Source: Thereva unica
Taxonomy: Eukaryota; Arthropoda; Insecta; Diptera; Therevidae
Assembly: GCA_949987705.1 (NCBI GenBank)
Contig: OX465281.1
Location: forward strand, 171,196,516 to 171,260,515
Direction of reading: 5' to 3'
Length of the DNA: 64,000 nt
Part shown: one piece after another, positions 46,800 through 59,270 of the stretch
Position numbering within the stretch: position 1 is the stretch's first letter
Layout: each line of letters starts with the position of its first letter
Translations under genes and position numbers: made by a program
Notes under the pieces: model-generated
Seen by the model: only the letters and a program-made list of their open reading frames with translations
The model's database searches: none
Told to the model about the DNA's origin: nothing

Positions 46800-46880
46800 A
46801 TTTTTAAAATTTTTGTCTGCCTGTATGTCTGTATGCCTGTGTGTCTGTATGTCTGTATTTCTGTCTGTCTGTTTGTTCGG
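46800..46880. repeat. (CTGT)n-type microsatellite
   Basis: Imperfect ctgt/ctgc repeats ('gtctgtatgcctgtgtgtc', 'ctgtctgtctgtttg') followed by 'ggctaatctcggaaaaggct'. Similar (ctgt)n tracts are characteristic near the 5' end of Lep1-type Helitrons, as at 48229. Confidence 0.8.
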
Positions 46881-47099
46881 GCTAATCTCGGAAAAGGCTA
46901 ATCCGATTAGAATTTGACTTTCACTGAAAGATTCAGTATTTTGGCGGGCATGTTTTAGGCTATTTATATGCACTATATATTAGCTCTGCCTGTATGTATG
47001 TATGGATGTATGTGTGTAGACAAATCTTGAAAATTGTTTTTGATCCACTTCCATATAACCGATCAGCTTCAAATTTTGCACACATGTGCAGTTCAAGTG

Positions 47100-47520
47100 A
47101 CAATGCAATCTGACCATTTTATAAAAAATCAAGATGGCCGTTTCAAGATGGCGGCCGAATTTCGCAATTGTGCTCGCTGACCGCCGACATGGGTATCAAA
47201 TGAAAGGGAATGATAAGTGTAATATAATTACTTACTTGATGTCATTCCAAATCCAAAATGGCGGCCGGAACAAAATGGCGGTCAAAACAGATGGCGGATT
47301 ACTTTTTATTTACATCACGATCGGTATGGGTATCAAATGACAGGATATGACAATTAGAATACTATAAACTGGGTGGCGTAATTCCAAATTCAAAATGGCA
47401 GAAAACACAAAATGACACAAAATGGCGGACTACATTTTTTTACAATGCTTTCGGTATGGATACCAAATAAAAGTGTATAATGAGTAGAGTATAGTAAACT
47501 CATTTTAAATATCGGTCACC
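47100..47520 (+). repeat. Degenerate tandem units related to the 128-bp family
   Basis: Three diverged units of about 135-140 bp share 'gacatgggtatcaaatga' or 'cggtatgggtatcaaatgac', 'atgataagt' and 'aaaatggcgg'. These are the same core words as in the arrays at 781, 14125, 21290 and 35200, but much older. Confidence 0.7.
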
Positions 47521-48189
47521 ACAAAATAACCGAAGACATAATTATAATCAATTAAAAGGTAGAAAACTAAAAATATAGTTTAAAAAACTTAAAAATATGC
47601 TTTTGTTTAAAAATGCACTAAAAAGTAAAAACTTTTGTTGAATGAAACCTTTTTTTGCAAAAGCCAGTATATATAATATATGGGGCAGTATAATAAAATA
47701 AGAATATAAGTAAAGTCCCACGCTGTTTAACATTTCGAAAGGTAGGCTATTTGGCCAATATGAGATCAGGACAGAGCACAGATTTCGACAACTTTACTCA
47801 CATCAGGAAGAACAGCTCATTCTATGCTTAAGATACCGATCGAAGAAGATCATATGGAAAATCCGGCGTGGGACAAATCTAAAAACCTGCGTGGAAAAAA
47901 TCTAAAGTTTTACAAGACTGCATGATGGCTGTCTGAGAACGGCAAATAAAGTATCTATTAACAAAACACCGCTAGATTTAACATGCAAAAACCAATTATT
48001 TTGGGGAGTAACTGTTTTATAGGCATAGATTCCGGGCAAATGCCGGCTCTCCGGACAAATATGTGGGCCGATGATATTGATGCATGTCTGAAATGATCAC
48101 TCATTTAGGGACATATTGGAAAACGTCATTTAAAGCAAAAGATGAGAGCGCAGTCGGAAACTCAGAATTCAGTACTATTCTCCTCAACA
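47521..48189. other. Unassigned AT-rich region
   Basis: No gene or clear TE end recognised before the Helitron start at 48190. Confidence 0.4.
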
Positions 48190-49129
48190 TCCTTACTAAT
48201 ATTATAAATGTGAAAGTAACTCTGTCTGTCTGTCTGTCTGTTACGCTTGGCTAATTTTTATGGAGAAAAAAGGGTTGAAGGGGGTGAATGGGGGTGAAAT
48301 TGTAAGCGGATTTTTTTTCTTTACCTTTTTTATTGTATAAAAAGTAACTGACTAACAGACAACACACAACCTAAACCGCTAAAGCTAAATAGCCCAGTGC
48401 AATTAGTCGAAAAAAGGGCATGAAATTGCATTTCATGATGTACAAAATTTTTTTTTTTTTGGAATTTGTTTGGGTACATCTGACAATGTTAAAACCAAGT
48501 TTGTGGGGTCGCAGTGTGATGGGAAAAGCCGCCATCTTGAAAAAGAGGTAGAGGTCGTTTATACGAAATAACTCGGTTGTGTGCAATGATAGCCGAAAAT
48601 GATCAATACAAAGTCATTAGAGAACTTGTTCGGGTGGTTGAGGTTGAATGCAGTTTTTTGCGATTAACTCGTAAGATATTAATTTGGGTGGGTTAATGCC
48701 GATTACTAAACTTATAGTGCTAGTGATTACCTTTAGAATAAGCCCCCAGTCATCGTTCTCGCTTATATAGCTTGCGAGTAATCCGACGCCAAAGTTCGCA
48801 CTTCACGTGTCTGAAATAACTGATAACGCCATTTTTTTTTAATATCTCGTTAACGGTTGCTCATATGATAATATAGTAAATAGCAGAAATACGGGCATTA
48901 AGATATCTTTCAGATGCGCTATTGGCCTAAGCTCTATGTCGTTTCATGTCCGCGACATAGCGGGTGAAAAGTCAAGCGCGAAGGTTGTGTCACTTCTCGA
49001 CGAATAACTCGCTTCCAGCCAGTTCGCGTGTCGGATGAATTAGAATTTTATGTAACGCCCTGAATTATTTATATTTTGGGTTATTTAACAACTTTGGAAA
49101 ATTATAATAATGGGAAAATTATAATAAAG

Positions 49130-51020
49130 AGGGTCAAACGGGGTTTAAGCAAACCGCTGGAGCTATAGGGCTGAAATTTTGACAGTGCATCCCTATAATG
49201 ACGTGAACATCCACTAAAAAGCGATTTTTCGAAATTCATCCCCTAAGGGGTGAAATGAGGTCAACTCAAAACCGCTGGAGCTATAACGCTGAAATTTTGA
49301 CAGTGCATCCCTATAATAATGTGGACATCCACTAAGAAGCGTTTTTTCGAAATTCATCCCCTAAGGGGGTGAAATGGGGTTTACCCAAACCGCTGGAGCT
49401 ATAAGGCTGAAATTTTGACAGTGCATCCCTATAATGACGTGGACATCCACTATAAAGCGATTTTGTGAAATTCATTCCTCTCCATCACTGGGGCCATCCG
49501 CTCTGCCTCAACGGCAGCGCTGGAGACTCTCCTCAATTTGGTACCCCTCCACCTTGAGGTAGATAATTCCGCCATAAACGCGGCGCTGCGGCTGAAAGCG
49601 AATGGTTACTTGGGCGCTGGTCTTGGGCGAGGACATTCTATAATAATCAACATCATAGAAGAGATTCCGGAAGCGGAGATGCTATCGGACGGCATGCCCT
49701 ATAAAATCTCAAAATTTAAGCAACCTTGTGTACATATACAGGAAAGGCTTACCTGGACTTTTCCTAAAGTTTTGCCGGGCGGGCTAGTATGGTACACGGA
49801 TGGCTCTAAAACGGAGACAGGTGTAGGCGCCGGAATCTGGAGTGAAAGTCCCAGATTCAGCAAGGCTATAAGTCTAGGCACTCTGGCAACTGTCTTTCAA
49901 TCAGAGGTGTACGCTATTCTGGCATGCACTCATGAGAACTTAAGAAGGGCCTACCAAAATAAACGGATTTTTATCTTCTCTGATAGCCAAGCGGCAATTA
50001 GAGCGATAAGGTCCCGTAGGACCAAGTCGAAATTAGTTTGGGACTGCCAACGTGCTCTTCATGAGTTGGGCGTTCTCAATCAAATTACACTTGTCTGGGT
50101 CCCGCCCGGGTCACCGGGGCTTCGAAGACAATGAAAGTGCGGATGCCCTGGCTAAACAGGGCTCTGATTTAGAATTCATTGGCCCAGAGCCGGCTATTGG
50201 GGCACCGTCCAGCTTGCTGCAAAGGGCCCTGGCCGATCGGACTTTGATGAAACATATTGAACGCTGGAGGTCCGCTCCTGGACTGGCCAACTCTAAGCGG
50301 TTCCTTCCAGTGCCGTCCCCTTAGACGGCCAAGGAATTACTACGGCGCAGTAGGAGTGATGTTAGGACACTTGTTGGCTTAATTACCGGACACTGTGCCC
50401 TAAATTACCACTTATGGTGGAAGATAGGAAGGGCGGAGGACCCTACATGTAGGCTTTGCCTAGAAGAGGATGAGTCTGCCCTTCATGTTCTCTGTGAGTG
50501 CCCTGCAATAGCAAGGAGCAGGGTCTCTCTGTTCGAGAAGTCCCTGCTCGAACACTCAAGTCTAAGCGACAAACCACTAGGCAGACTGCTGAACTTGTTC
50601 AGGTGGTCTGGCCTACAAATATGAAGTGTAGGGGTTGTAGTACAATAGGCCAACTTAATGGCCGCAGTACCTTTGGACCTAATACCTCACACAGGAAAAA
50701 AAAGGGGGGGGGGTGAAATGGGGTTAACCCACACTGCTGAAGCTGGAGGGCTTTAATTTTGACCGTTCATCACTATAATAACGTGGACATCCACTTTGGA
50801 GCGATTTATTGAAATTTATTCCCTAAGGGGGTTAAATGGGGTTAACCTAAACCGCTGGAGCTAATCGGCTGAAATTTTGACAATGCATCTCTATTTTGAC
50901 GTGGACATTCACTAAGAAGCGATTTTTCGAAATTCATCCCCGAAGGGGGTGAAATGAGGTTTATCCAAACCGCTAAAGCTATAGGGCTGAAATTTTGACA
51001 GTGCATCCCTATAATCACGA
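49130..51020 (+). repeat. ~119-bp tandem array split by a LINE fragment
   Basis: Units with 'aaaccgctggagctata', 'gctgaaattttgacagtgca', 'cctataatgacgtg' and 'gaaattcatcccctaaggg' occur at 49156, 49275 and 49395 and, beyond the LINE, at about 50735, 50851 and 50970. Confidence 0.88.
49484..50705 (+). pseudogene. LINE ORF2 C-terminal fragment with RNase H domain (I/jockey-type)
   Basis: The ribonuclease H domain removes element RNA during cDNA synthesis. It reads S-I-T-G-A-I-R-S-A, then RNase H with W-Y-T-D-G-S-K, F-Q-S-E-V-Y-A-I, F-S-D-S-Q-A-A-I and, after a frameshift near 50100, D-N-E-S-A-D-A-L-A. The catalytic D-E-D-D set is visible. Next is C-R-L-C-x6-H-x3-C-E-C, a zinc-like motif near 50452-50495. 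A stop at 50322-50324 is followed by more coding-like sequence to about 50630. The 3' end is a short A-run and G-run (50695-50711) back into the tandem array. RT and endonuclease are missing. Confidence 0.88.
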
Positions 51021-51544
51021 AGAAATGAATGACTCGAAATTCACTGTGTTTAATATTCATTTGTGATTGCTTCATCATTTCTTGCACCCACGTAAATAGG
51101 CGAACAAACTTAAAGAACGTTCGTCAAACCCTAAAATGTCACTTCTCTTGATGACTTATACATGCTAATGTCTGCTTCAAAACTTGCAGATTTGTTGAAC
51201 ACAGGTGATATACGCAGCAATTTGTTTAGCATATTTATTTAAAAAAAAGCACTATAATAAACCCTTTTTAGGGATAATAACAGCTGACTTTTTTTTTTAA
51301 GGAAAACATTGCATATAATAAACAGTTTTTATTTAAAATCGGCTAGTAGGATATACAATAGAAAATGTTCTGAGATTAATGAGAATGATGACAGTGAGCT
51401 GCTGGATGTTGTTTGAAAGTTCGTAATAGACGAGGAAATTTTGATGAGGGACATTTATGACGATTTCGAAAATATCAACTCAACTAAATCGACTTAACTC
51501 AGTAATGCCAAAAACATTGTAATACTTACAAGTGAAATATCTAA

Positions 51545-51860
51545 CATCGTTTATAAACAAGCGATACAGTGGATTCTCTAAACAAAATAGGCCTGGTGGC
51601 CGACTCTGGCTGTCGGTTCTGCGGGACAGATCCCGAAACCGCGGAGCACTTGCTGTGCGACTGTGAGGCTACAGCGAGGAAGAGACTGAGCCTCCTCCAG
51701 CGTGACTTCCCTACTCCCAGGGAGATTTGGGACAGTAACCCTAAATCAGTTTTAGGCTATGTAAGAAGCCTTAACCTTTATGGTTTTTAAAGACGGGGAT
51801 GGCACAATAGACCAAACAAAATAGGTCGCAGTGCCTGCCAAAGTGCCCCCATGCAAGAAA
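51545..51860 (+). pseudogene. LINE ORF2 extreme C-terminus fragment
   Basis: The frame 51569-51790 carries C-R-F-C-G-T-D-P-E-T-A-E-H-L-L-C-D-C, the Cys/His motif at the end of many I/jockey-type LINE ORF2 proteins, and ends ...L-N-L-Y-G-F stop. About 70 bp of possible 3' UTR follows. It differs from the fragment at 49484-50705, so it is a separate insertion. Confidence 0.8.
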
Positions 51861-52318
51861 TAGAATACAGTGGATTGTTAACCAGTGCTGTGTGGGCGGT
51901 ATGACCGGAAACGACAAAACACGAAAACGGGAAGCAGCAACTCTCCTTTTTAGGATCAAATCAGTAGTATCGTCTTAAAATGTTGGCAATCTTCGTCTCC
52001 AGCCATGTTCGCCATGGGGCAAGTTCAGGGTGCCAATTATCTGAGAACGTCAAAATCTACGCGCACAAGACATATACTGAATATAATTGGCTAAGAATCT
52101 GTTGTGCCCGTAGTAAAGTTGTCCGATGACTAGCCTCGAATTTTAAAAAAAGTTGTAGGAGACATATTTTTATAGTCAACTCTAAAGTTTTTTATATATC
52201 CATAATCATGTCTTGCAGATTTGTTCTTTGTTTCATTATACCCTTTTCTTATTCCGGACTATGCACACATAATTTTGTTTTATTAAAAGGCGTTGCGACG
52301 CACGCGGGTTTTTGCTAA

Positions 52319-53350
52319 TTTGTAAATATAATCAATCATTCAACCAGCGGCTTTTATGCATTAAAATTCGTTTAGCACATTTTAAGCACCTTTAGGTTTT
52401 TTTTCGTAAATAAGAAATTCAGCATGACGAAAAGTGACACGAAGCGAACACAATACCGTCATGATGCTTTAGCCAAGTTAAGCTGCCTTTACAACATGAA
52501 ACATGAAAGGTGGTAATAAAAAATTTCAGAAAATTCAAAAGGCTGAAAATTGCACAAAAATACCCGAGAAAAAATAACGAAAAAAAAACCATCGCGACTT
52601 TCGCAATATGACCTTAAAATGATCGCAGTAATTGACGAATGCACCGTCGCGTCGTCGTGCCGTATGCAAATACGAGTAAATCGGCAACCTGCCTTACAAA
52701 ATCGACCAGGAACGTATCGAGCGTCGCTCGTTTACTTTTAATCCGGTGCGGACTTCACTCTCGGATTCATTCGGGCGCTTTTTTACAGACGGGCTTTTAC
52801 TATTTTCTTTTACTTTCACGCCCGCGACAAATTATTATTTTTTGTTTTTTGGTAACTGACTGGTGACACTGACGAAGGTCAAGGGGAGCCTCTCCCTGCG
52901 GGCTTGCAGCTAAGCGGCGTACTTGTTTAGTTCGAAGAAGTGGGCTCATTGGGCTCAAAGGAGGTTCGTCATCTTCGGCTAGCAGTCTTGGCGTAAACTT
53001 TTTTTAATCTGCTGATCAAAGCTTTGTTGCGTCCAGATTTCCAGAGGTTTAATGTTGCGAATTTATTTATTTGTTGATTTAAGAATGCTTTTCGCGAGAT
53101 AAACACCGCCCATTACCGGCTCAATTAAAATAATTCTGTAAAATTATTTAAAAAGGAAATTTCACTTTGCAGCAGGGGAAAAGCAGCGTTAAGTGCTGCG
53201 GAAAACAAAAGCTGAAAGTTTTATGTAATTTTATTACGCTACGAAATTTATGTGGTTTCGTTTCGTAATAACATTTTCAGCAATGAATTTTGAATTTTTT
53301 TAATTGGAATTGTGATGGGCATGGAATGTGTTTTTTTTTATACTTCCTAA
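52319..53350. other. Unassigned region between Helitron and Harbinger element
   Basis: Locally GC-richer (52640-52760, 52880-53000) with short frames, none matching a family I know. It could be a host exon or promoter remnant, but nothing in the sequence proves it. Confidence 0.35.
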
Positions 53351-54328
53351 GGCCGCGGTCGCGTCTCGCGCTTGTAAGCTTGTAAGCTTGTTCGCGCATG
53401 TACGCTTGTAAATCAAAAGCATGGAAACTCAAGAGAGCGGTCGCGTTCAACGATTGCAGCTTTTAGGCATGTACGCTTGTTTAAGCATGTAAGCTGGTAG
53501 ATCAAATTCATTTGATTTACAAGCGCACAAGCTAGAACAAGTTGCCCTTAAAGATTTACTTTGCATATAATATTCATAATTATAATGGACCTGGAAATTA
53601 TGATAAAAGAAGTTAGAAAAATAAGTCTTTTGTGGGATGTCAAAAATAAAGATTTCGAATGAAAGTAAGCCAGCTTTTATTTGAAACAGTTTCTGCATCG
53701 TCTTCATCCAATCTTGAAACGAATACATGTACTCCTACTCCTTCAACATCCTGGGGTGATTTAGAACATAATATTGTATTTGATGATTTTTAAAATATAC
53801 ATATTTTTATAACGTGCTTAGTTTTACTAACCTTAAAGTGACCGACAACCTTTCAGCTGCAGTGATTGGTTTTTTCAGATTAATCTGCTGTTTTTCTACA
53901 ATTGGCTGTATTTCATTTAAAATATAGTTAAACGTAGCACGAGTCATTCTATAATACTCATAAAATTTTTCGTCGTCTTCCTCCAAATACTTAAATAACT
54001 GGTGAAACTCACCAAACTTATAGCGGTCACGAAAAATAGGATGGACCGTATATCATTTCTTTTTAAAAAATAATACTTTCGCTCTAAGAAAACTACTTTC
54101 TGCACAAAACATTTCTTTTCTTGAAAGTGCCATAATTGAAAGCAATGTGAAAAATATGCTCTATAAATTATTTAGAATGGCGAATGGTAAATTCTTAATA
54201 CCTATCACAAGCGCAACCAGCTACATAATAACAAGCGTGAGATCTGACCACAGAAAGCGTAAACGCTTGCTAGCGTGAACAAGCGCAACAAGCTAACAAG
54301 CTTACAAGCGCGAGACGCGACCGCAGCC
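53351..54328 (-). mobile_element. PIF/Harbinger element, internally deleted, TSD TAA
   Basis: TIRs GGCCGCGGTCGCGTCTCGCG and its near-complement at 54328 are flanked by TAA on each side (53348-53350, 54329-54331), a typical Harbinger 3-bp target. 'acaagcttacaagc'-type motifs repeat inside both ends. At 978 bp it is far shorter than an autonomous element; only part of the transposase gene remains. Confidence 0.88.
53832..54133 (-). pseudogene. PIF/Harbinger transposase, N-terminal exon
   Basis: From ATG (54133, MALSRKEMFC) the minus strand reads V-H-P-I-F-R-D-R-Y-K-F-G-E-F-H-Q-L-F then E-K-F-Y-E-Y-Y-R-M-T and P-I-T-A-A-E-R-L-S-V-T-L-R. This is the conserved region ahead of the DDE domain in Harbinger transposases. 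It ends at a plausible donor, aag|GTTAGT (53832). One in-frame TGA precedes V-H-P-I. The DDE exons are absent. Confidence 0.85.
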
Positions 54329-54949
54329 TAAGGTGCAATTCCATTTTTTTGGGTATTGCTAATTATGTGTGTGGAATTGGAGTTTTTTTTGAAAGACCAC
54401 AAAGTCAGTCAAGGAAATTCTTTTTATAATAATATTATTATTATGCATATTATGCAGAACTAGTACGGAAAGGTGGTTAGTGATGGCTCTCGAACATTTA
54501 CTATGGGTGCAGAATAAAATGAGGTTGAGTTTACATAGTTGCTCATGTTTGTACGGGGAAATGGACTAGTACCAGAACTGGTGCCAAAATAATCGTCAGA
54601 GAAGGTAGTTAAAATAAAGATAATAGTGGTAAATCTACTTCGTATTTCATTCACTGCACTGGAGGATTTGGTCGAACTCGTCCTTAAGCTCTTCAACTGC
54701 TGCTATATTGGGAAGTAAATGATTTATTTTGAAAAAATCGAACAGTTTCAGAAGATATTAACAAAACTAATTAATGTAAAGTACTTGTCAGACTTGGCCG
54801 AAAAGGTCAAATGTTTCGGATCTACTGCAAATTCCGGGATGAACTGATATTTTCAGAAACTGTTGAACGTGAAAACAATTCCCCGTCAAAAAAGTGCTGA
54901 TCTAGGTTTTGAAAAACTCGTCATGTTTGTAAAGAGTAACGTAGTTTCG
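54329..54949. other. Unassigned region
   Basis: No family recognised. A minus-strand frame at 54696-54460 is Ser/Thr-rich without motifs. The part after about 54780 may be decayed upstream sequence of the RTE-like fragment. Confidence 0.35.
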
Positions 54950-55695
54950 GTTTAACGTAGACCTTCTCCGGAAGACCATTAAAAAGAGAGAATTTGCTGA
55001 AAACCTGCAACAAATATTTAACCAGGCAATCGTTTCTGACGACACAAATATTGGAGAGCTGTGGAGTTCGACAAAGGGCGCTATATTGACGGCTGTGAAA
55101 ACGAGTATCGGTTATGTCCAAAGAAACCAGCAACACTGGATCTCGGACACAGCTTCTCACAGAAGGGCCCTCAAAAATAACGTAACCTCTACAAGCGACC
55201 CAGAAAGACCTCACCAACTAGAACGGGAATACTCCCGTGCCCGTGCCCGGCGTGATAAAAGGTAGCAGATAAATGAGCTCGCAGAAAAAGTGGAAAACGA
55301 GGCAAACACAGGCAACAGTAAGGTGCTGCACCAAATCACTAAACAACTCTCGGGAAAGCACTCTACTAAAAAACACGCCGTTAAGAGTGCGGATGGAAAT
55401 CTGCTGTGCAGCGACAAGGAGCAACTCCCAAGATGGAGATATTACTTCTTCGCCACCCTGAATGCTACACTTACACAGGAACTTCAGGAAAACAGCAACA
55501 ATGCACAGCAATAAAAATCGCTACTCGGGCCCCATCCACAAGATGGAAATAGTAACCGCAATTCATGCGATGGCCAATGGTAAAGCAGCTGGAAAAGATG
55601 GCATCCCAACAGAATTGTTGAAAGCCGACTCAAGCTCGTTCGAATTTTTTCAATGCCGTTTTGCGTTGATGTCCATCCCCATCACAGTTCATTGA
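54950..55695 (+). pseudogene. RTE-like LINE fragment (endonuclease-RT linker and first RT motif)
   Basis: Across frames the region reads L-W-S-S-T-K-G-A-I, R-A-R-R-D-K-R, I-N-E-L-A-E-K-V-E, L-H-Q-I-T-K-Q-L-S-G-K, then D-G-N-L-L-C-S-D-K-E-Q...R-W, and finally A-N-G-K-A-A-G-K-D-G-I-P-T-E-L-L-K-A-D. That last motif is RT block 1 of RTE-type LINEs. Stops at about 55263 and 55512 and a frameshift disable it. The endonuclease and catalytic RT blocks are missing. Confidence 0.8.
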
Positions 55696-56451
55696 CGAAA
55701 TGACTAACATCACAGTTCATTGACGAAATGACTAACTCCCATTGAATTTGAACCAGATAGAAACAGCTACATGTAACATTAACAAAAACTCCGGGACGAA
55801 TTAATCATGGCCACAACCTTCTATATTACAAAGCCCTGTTGATCATTTGTGTGTGTATTAGTTCGTGGTCCATCTGAAACGTCAAAACTAACAAGGTTAA
55901 GTCCGAAAATAGTTAAATCGAGCGCGGTAAGATTATTTCGGCGGGAATATTTTAATAAAAATAATATAATATTGTTCAAAAAATAGTGAAAAAATATAAA
56001 GTAAGTATCAGTGAAGTGATACTAATATTTCATTCTGTGAATTAAATGAAATTAAAATAAAGAAATCGAGTGCTAAAAAATTGTTTTTTTATAAGTTAGG
56101 TATGGTAAAATCGGAAATAGGAAGAAAAAAAGAAAATTGTGAGTGATAATTATTAATATTAGTGCTATTCTAATTAGAATAAATATTTTTAATTAATTTC
56201 AGTGAATGTTTGTCTACTTTGAAAGGGAAAAAAACCACGGGGAAGACTCAAAGGAACCAAGTTGAGTGATTTTTTTTTATTTTCATTTTATTATTTTAGT
56301 TATTTATTTGTAGTTAGTTATTTCATTGTTTATTTATTGTGGCTTAATTTGTTGAATTCTTTTATTTTTTTTGCTATAGTTTAGTATAGTAGGAAATTTA
56401 GAAGCTTTCCTCGCGAAATTCCGTAGGAAAATATAATATTAATATCTCGAA
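55696..56451. other. Upstream region of the P-like transposase
   Basis: AT-rich. A 27-bp direct duplication 'catcacagttcattgacgaa' occurs at about 55680 and 55709. No coding. Probably contains the P-element 5' end, but I could not find its terminal repeat. Confidence 0.4.
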
Positions 56452-59120
56452 ATGCCTCGTCGTTGATGTGTTGTTGGTTGCACCGCGAATTACGACAGTT
56501 ATTTAAAAACGGCTCCCCTGGTGTCCACATTTTCCTTCCCTAAAGATGAAAATCTTAAAGCTTTATGGGTGAAAGCTATCCATAGGAAAGACTGGGCACC
56601 AACGAAATATTCTGTGGTATGTGCATTACATTTTCACGCGAACGATTTTGTCCAACCGATGGAGAGTCTCCCATCCAAACGTTTAATTAAAACCGCGATT
56701 CCGTCAATTTTTCCAAATCAACCATCTTACCACACTGTGCCTGAACCTACAACTCGCAAAGATCCTTCTTTACGAAGACAAGAAATTATTTCACGAGTTG
56801 AGGATATATCTAATAAAGCTTTAATAGCCGACTGCATCAAATCCTTTGACGATTTCAAAGAAAACTTTAATCGGGAGCTAAATTTAGCGAAATGGTACAA
56901 ATTTCAAGAGGAGACACAGATTACTTTTTTCTTACTCGAGTCTAATGCGGAAAATGGTTGCCAATTTTCGGTTAAAATCATTGTTAACCAATTTTTAGTA
57001 GTTAAAGTTTTTGTAAAAAATTTAGAAATTCCCGCGAAAGATTTATCTTGGATTTTGCCAGGTAATTTAAAACTGGAGCTTTGGTCTCAAATCGTTAATT
57101 TGTTATCGCGTTACCTCCATAGCACCAGCCCTTTTACAGCTTGTCACTTTTTAAGAAAAGCTAACGAGTGTGAAGATGATTTCCAACATCAAGGAAAAGT
57201 AGACATACTATGCAACCAAGTAGAATTACTTTTAAAAAAACATCCAAAATATGTTCCATCTTCGGTTATTATGGCATTCGTCATATATAGCCAATCTGCC
57301 TCCGCATACGAGCTTCTTAGGAAATTCCTAACTCTACCCTGTAGAAGATATTTGCAATCTATTTCCTCCAAGATGCATTTGTCTTCCGATTATAAAAACA
57401 CCAGCAATGACAAGCGGTATTTCGAACATATCTCTGAAAATTTAAATGATCGGGAGAAATACGTCGCGCTTTTACTGGATGAAATTTATTTGGGTAAACG
57501 CGGTATAGAATACAAGGCCAATAATTTATTAGGAATGGCACAAAATAAGCCAAGTTCGGCAGCTAAGACTGTACTAGCATTCATGATCAAATCGATTTAC
57601 GGTTCTTTCAAAGAAATTATTCGTCTCATTCCAGTTGTCGGTCTGACTGGAAACGAAGCATGTTTATTGACCATCGACGTTATTAAATTCGTACAGCAAT
57701 TAGGATTCCGCGTTTTGGTTATTATATCAGACAATAACCGAATGAACCAAGCTATGTTCAATAAATTACGCGAACATCGTGTAAACTTTTTCCCCAATCC
57801 TAATTTCCCCGGTGAAAATATATTTCTGCAATACGACACGGTACATTTGTTTAAAATTTTTCGCAACAATTGGATTAATTTGCAGAGTTACGGCAAAACA
57901 TTTTTCTATCCCGATTTCGATACCGGTGAAGTCAAAATCGCTTCTTTTGACCATTTCGAACAAATATATAACGAAGAACTTATCTTATTAGTTAAAAAAG
58001 CTTGCAAATTAAATTTTAAAACCATCCATCCGAATAGTTTAGAACGGCAAAATAATCAATTAGTAGATAACATCTTCCACCGGACCACTATCGCCGCGCT
58101 AAAATCAAATGAAAATATGATCCAAACCGCGGAATTTTGTGAAATTATTAGAAATTGGTGGGACACAGTCAATGTTAAAAGCTCTACCGTTGGTAGAATT
58201 AAACGAAATGACTGGTCCAAACCTTTTGATAATATTTCAGATTGTAGGCTCGAATTTCTTACTAAGTTTATATCTTGGTTAGAAAATTGGAAGAGCACGA
58301 CAGACAATGGCAATCACGGTATTTTAAGCAGGGACACATTTGAAGCTGCCATCGCAACCACCCAAACTATTTTGCATTTAATTAAATATTCCCTCACGAC
58401 CTTAAATATTAAATATGTCTTATGCGGTAAATTACAAACTGATGATTTAGAAAGTCGGTTCGGTTTATATCGCTCTTTGTCGGGATGCACTTATAGAGTT
58501 TCATATGCGGAAATTGTAGAATCGGAAAAGAAAATTCGTGTTCATAACGTCTTCGTTCGTACATAATAAAAAAAATTTCACTAAACTTTCTCAAACCACG
58601 GGAGAGAAATCACTAAGCGAACCGGTCAACATCGCAGCATTCGATTCAATATTTAATTCAGATTACCTGGGAGAAACAGTTGATGAATCTGCAGATTTAT
58701 ATGCAGCCGGCTATGCGTTTCACGCAATTGCCAAAAGATTGTCATGTTCAATTTGCAAATCTTTGCTCATTAAGGAGAAAGGATCTTCTTCAAATGCTGA
58801 ATATTTCAACTCGTTGCAACGAGGAGGTTTATCAGTCCCAACTCCCCGAAGTAAAATTTTTACTTTTTCACATGAGCAGTATACTTCAGTATATCCTAAA
58901 AATCGATAATTTAAAACGGGTTTTTTATGACGCAAGCAATCATAAAAATATATTATGTTGTCTTACATTGCATAGCATCTCCGGTGGAAGTTTTGATGTA
59001 GATTTAGATATTGAATGCCAATGCGGTCTTAGATCAAAAGATTTATATATTGAAGTTTGTTTCCGCTTAGCTAATATCCTGCTGAACAATTTTACTAAAA
59101 ATTTACGGGACATTCATTAA
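56452..59120 (+). pseudogene. P-element/THAP9-like transposase
   Basis: The ATG at 56452 starts M-P-R-R-stop-C-V-V-G-C-T-A-N-Y, a THAP zinc finger with TGA at codon 5 (56464-56466). The frame is then open for 681 codons to 58566. The THAP part includes V-S-T-F-S-F-P-K and V-C-A-L-H-F. The RNase-H-like core has L-L-L-D-E-I-Y-L-G (Asp codon 343), I-I-S-D-N-N-R (Asp 427) and D-D-L-E-S-R-F-G (Glu 667), which correspond in position to P-element catalytic residues by inference. Frameshifts at about 58560 and 58850 lead to C-terminal parts (A-A-G-Y-A-F-H-A; S-S-I-L-Q-Y-I-L) ending at 59120. The protein cuts and joins element ends; this copy needs three repairs. Confidence 0.88.
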
Positions 59121-59270
59121 TACTTGCGACAAATCTAATGTAGATTTTAATAAGGAAAACAATAGGAAGCTTCTGAATTTTCAATCTTAAATGCCATTAT
59201 GTTTAAAGGCTGTGAATAAGTCATTTTTTTATTTATTTTGTTGTTATTATTGATCTTTTTATAATATACA

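Larger units (their letters stand above)
48190..52318 (+). mobile_element. Helitron (Lep1-like ends) with nested LINE fragments
   Basis: The 5' end TCCTTACTAATATTATAAATG follows A and soon includes (ctgt)n (48229-48240). The 3' end has the hairpin gcgttgcgacgc, then cacgcgggtttttgCTAA before T. TC...CTRR between A and T plus a subterminal hairpin is the Helitron signature, and the 5' sequence resembles insect Lep1-type Helitrons. It contains a ~119-bp tandem array and two LINE C-terminal fragments, and no Rep/helicase. The pairing of these two ends is inferred. The stretches 48300-49130, 51021-51544 and 51861-52225 hold no gene that I can see. Confidence 0.65.

Noticed and set aside
52550..52866. 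Possible host gene frames in a GC-richer patch
   Set aside because: Two short overlapping frames without motifs, splice evidence or recognisable homology.
53447..53728. Frame in the Harbinger element as the accessory Myb/MADF-like gene
   Set aside because: No helix-turn-helix signature could be recognised, and the frame crosses non-coding subterminal sequence.
54460..54696. Ser/Thr-rich minus-strand frame
   Set aside because: No motif, no neighbouring exon; typical of chance open frames in AT-rich DNA.
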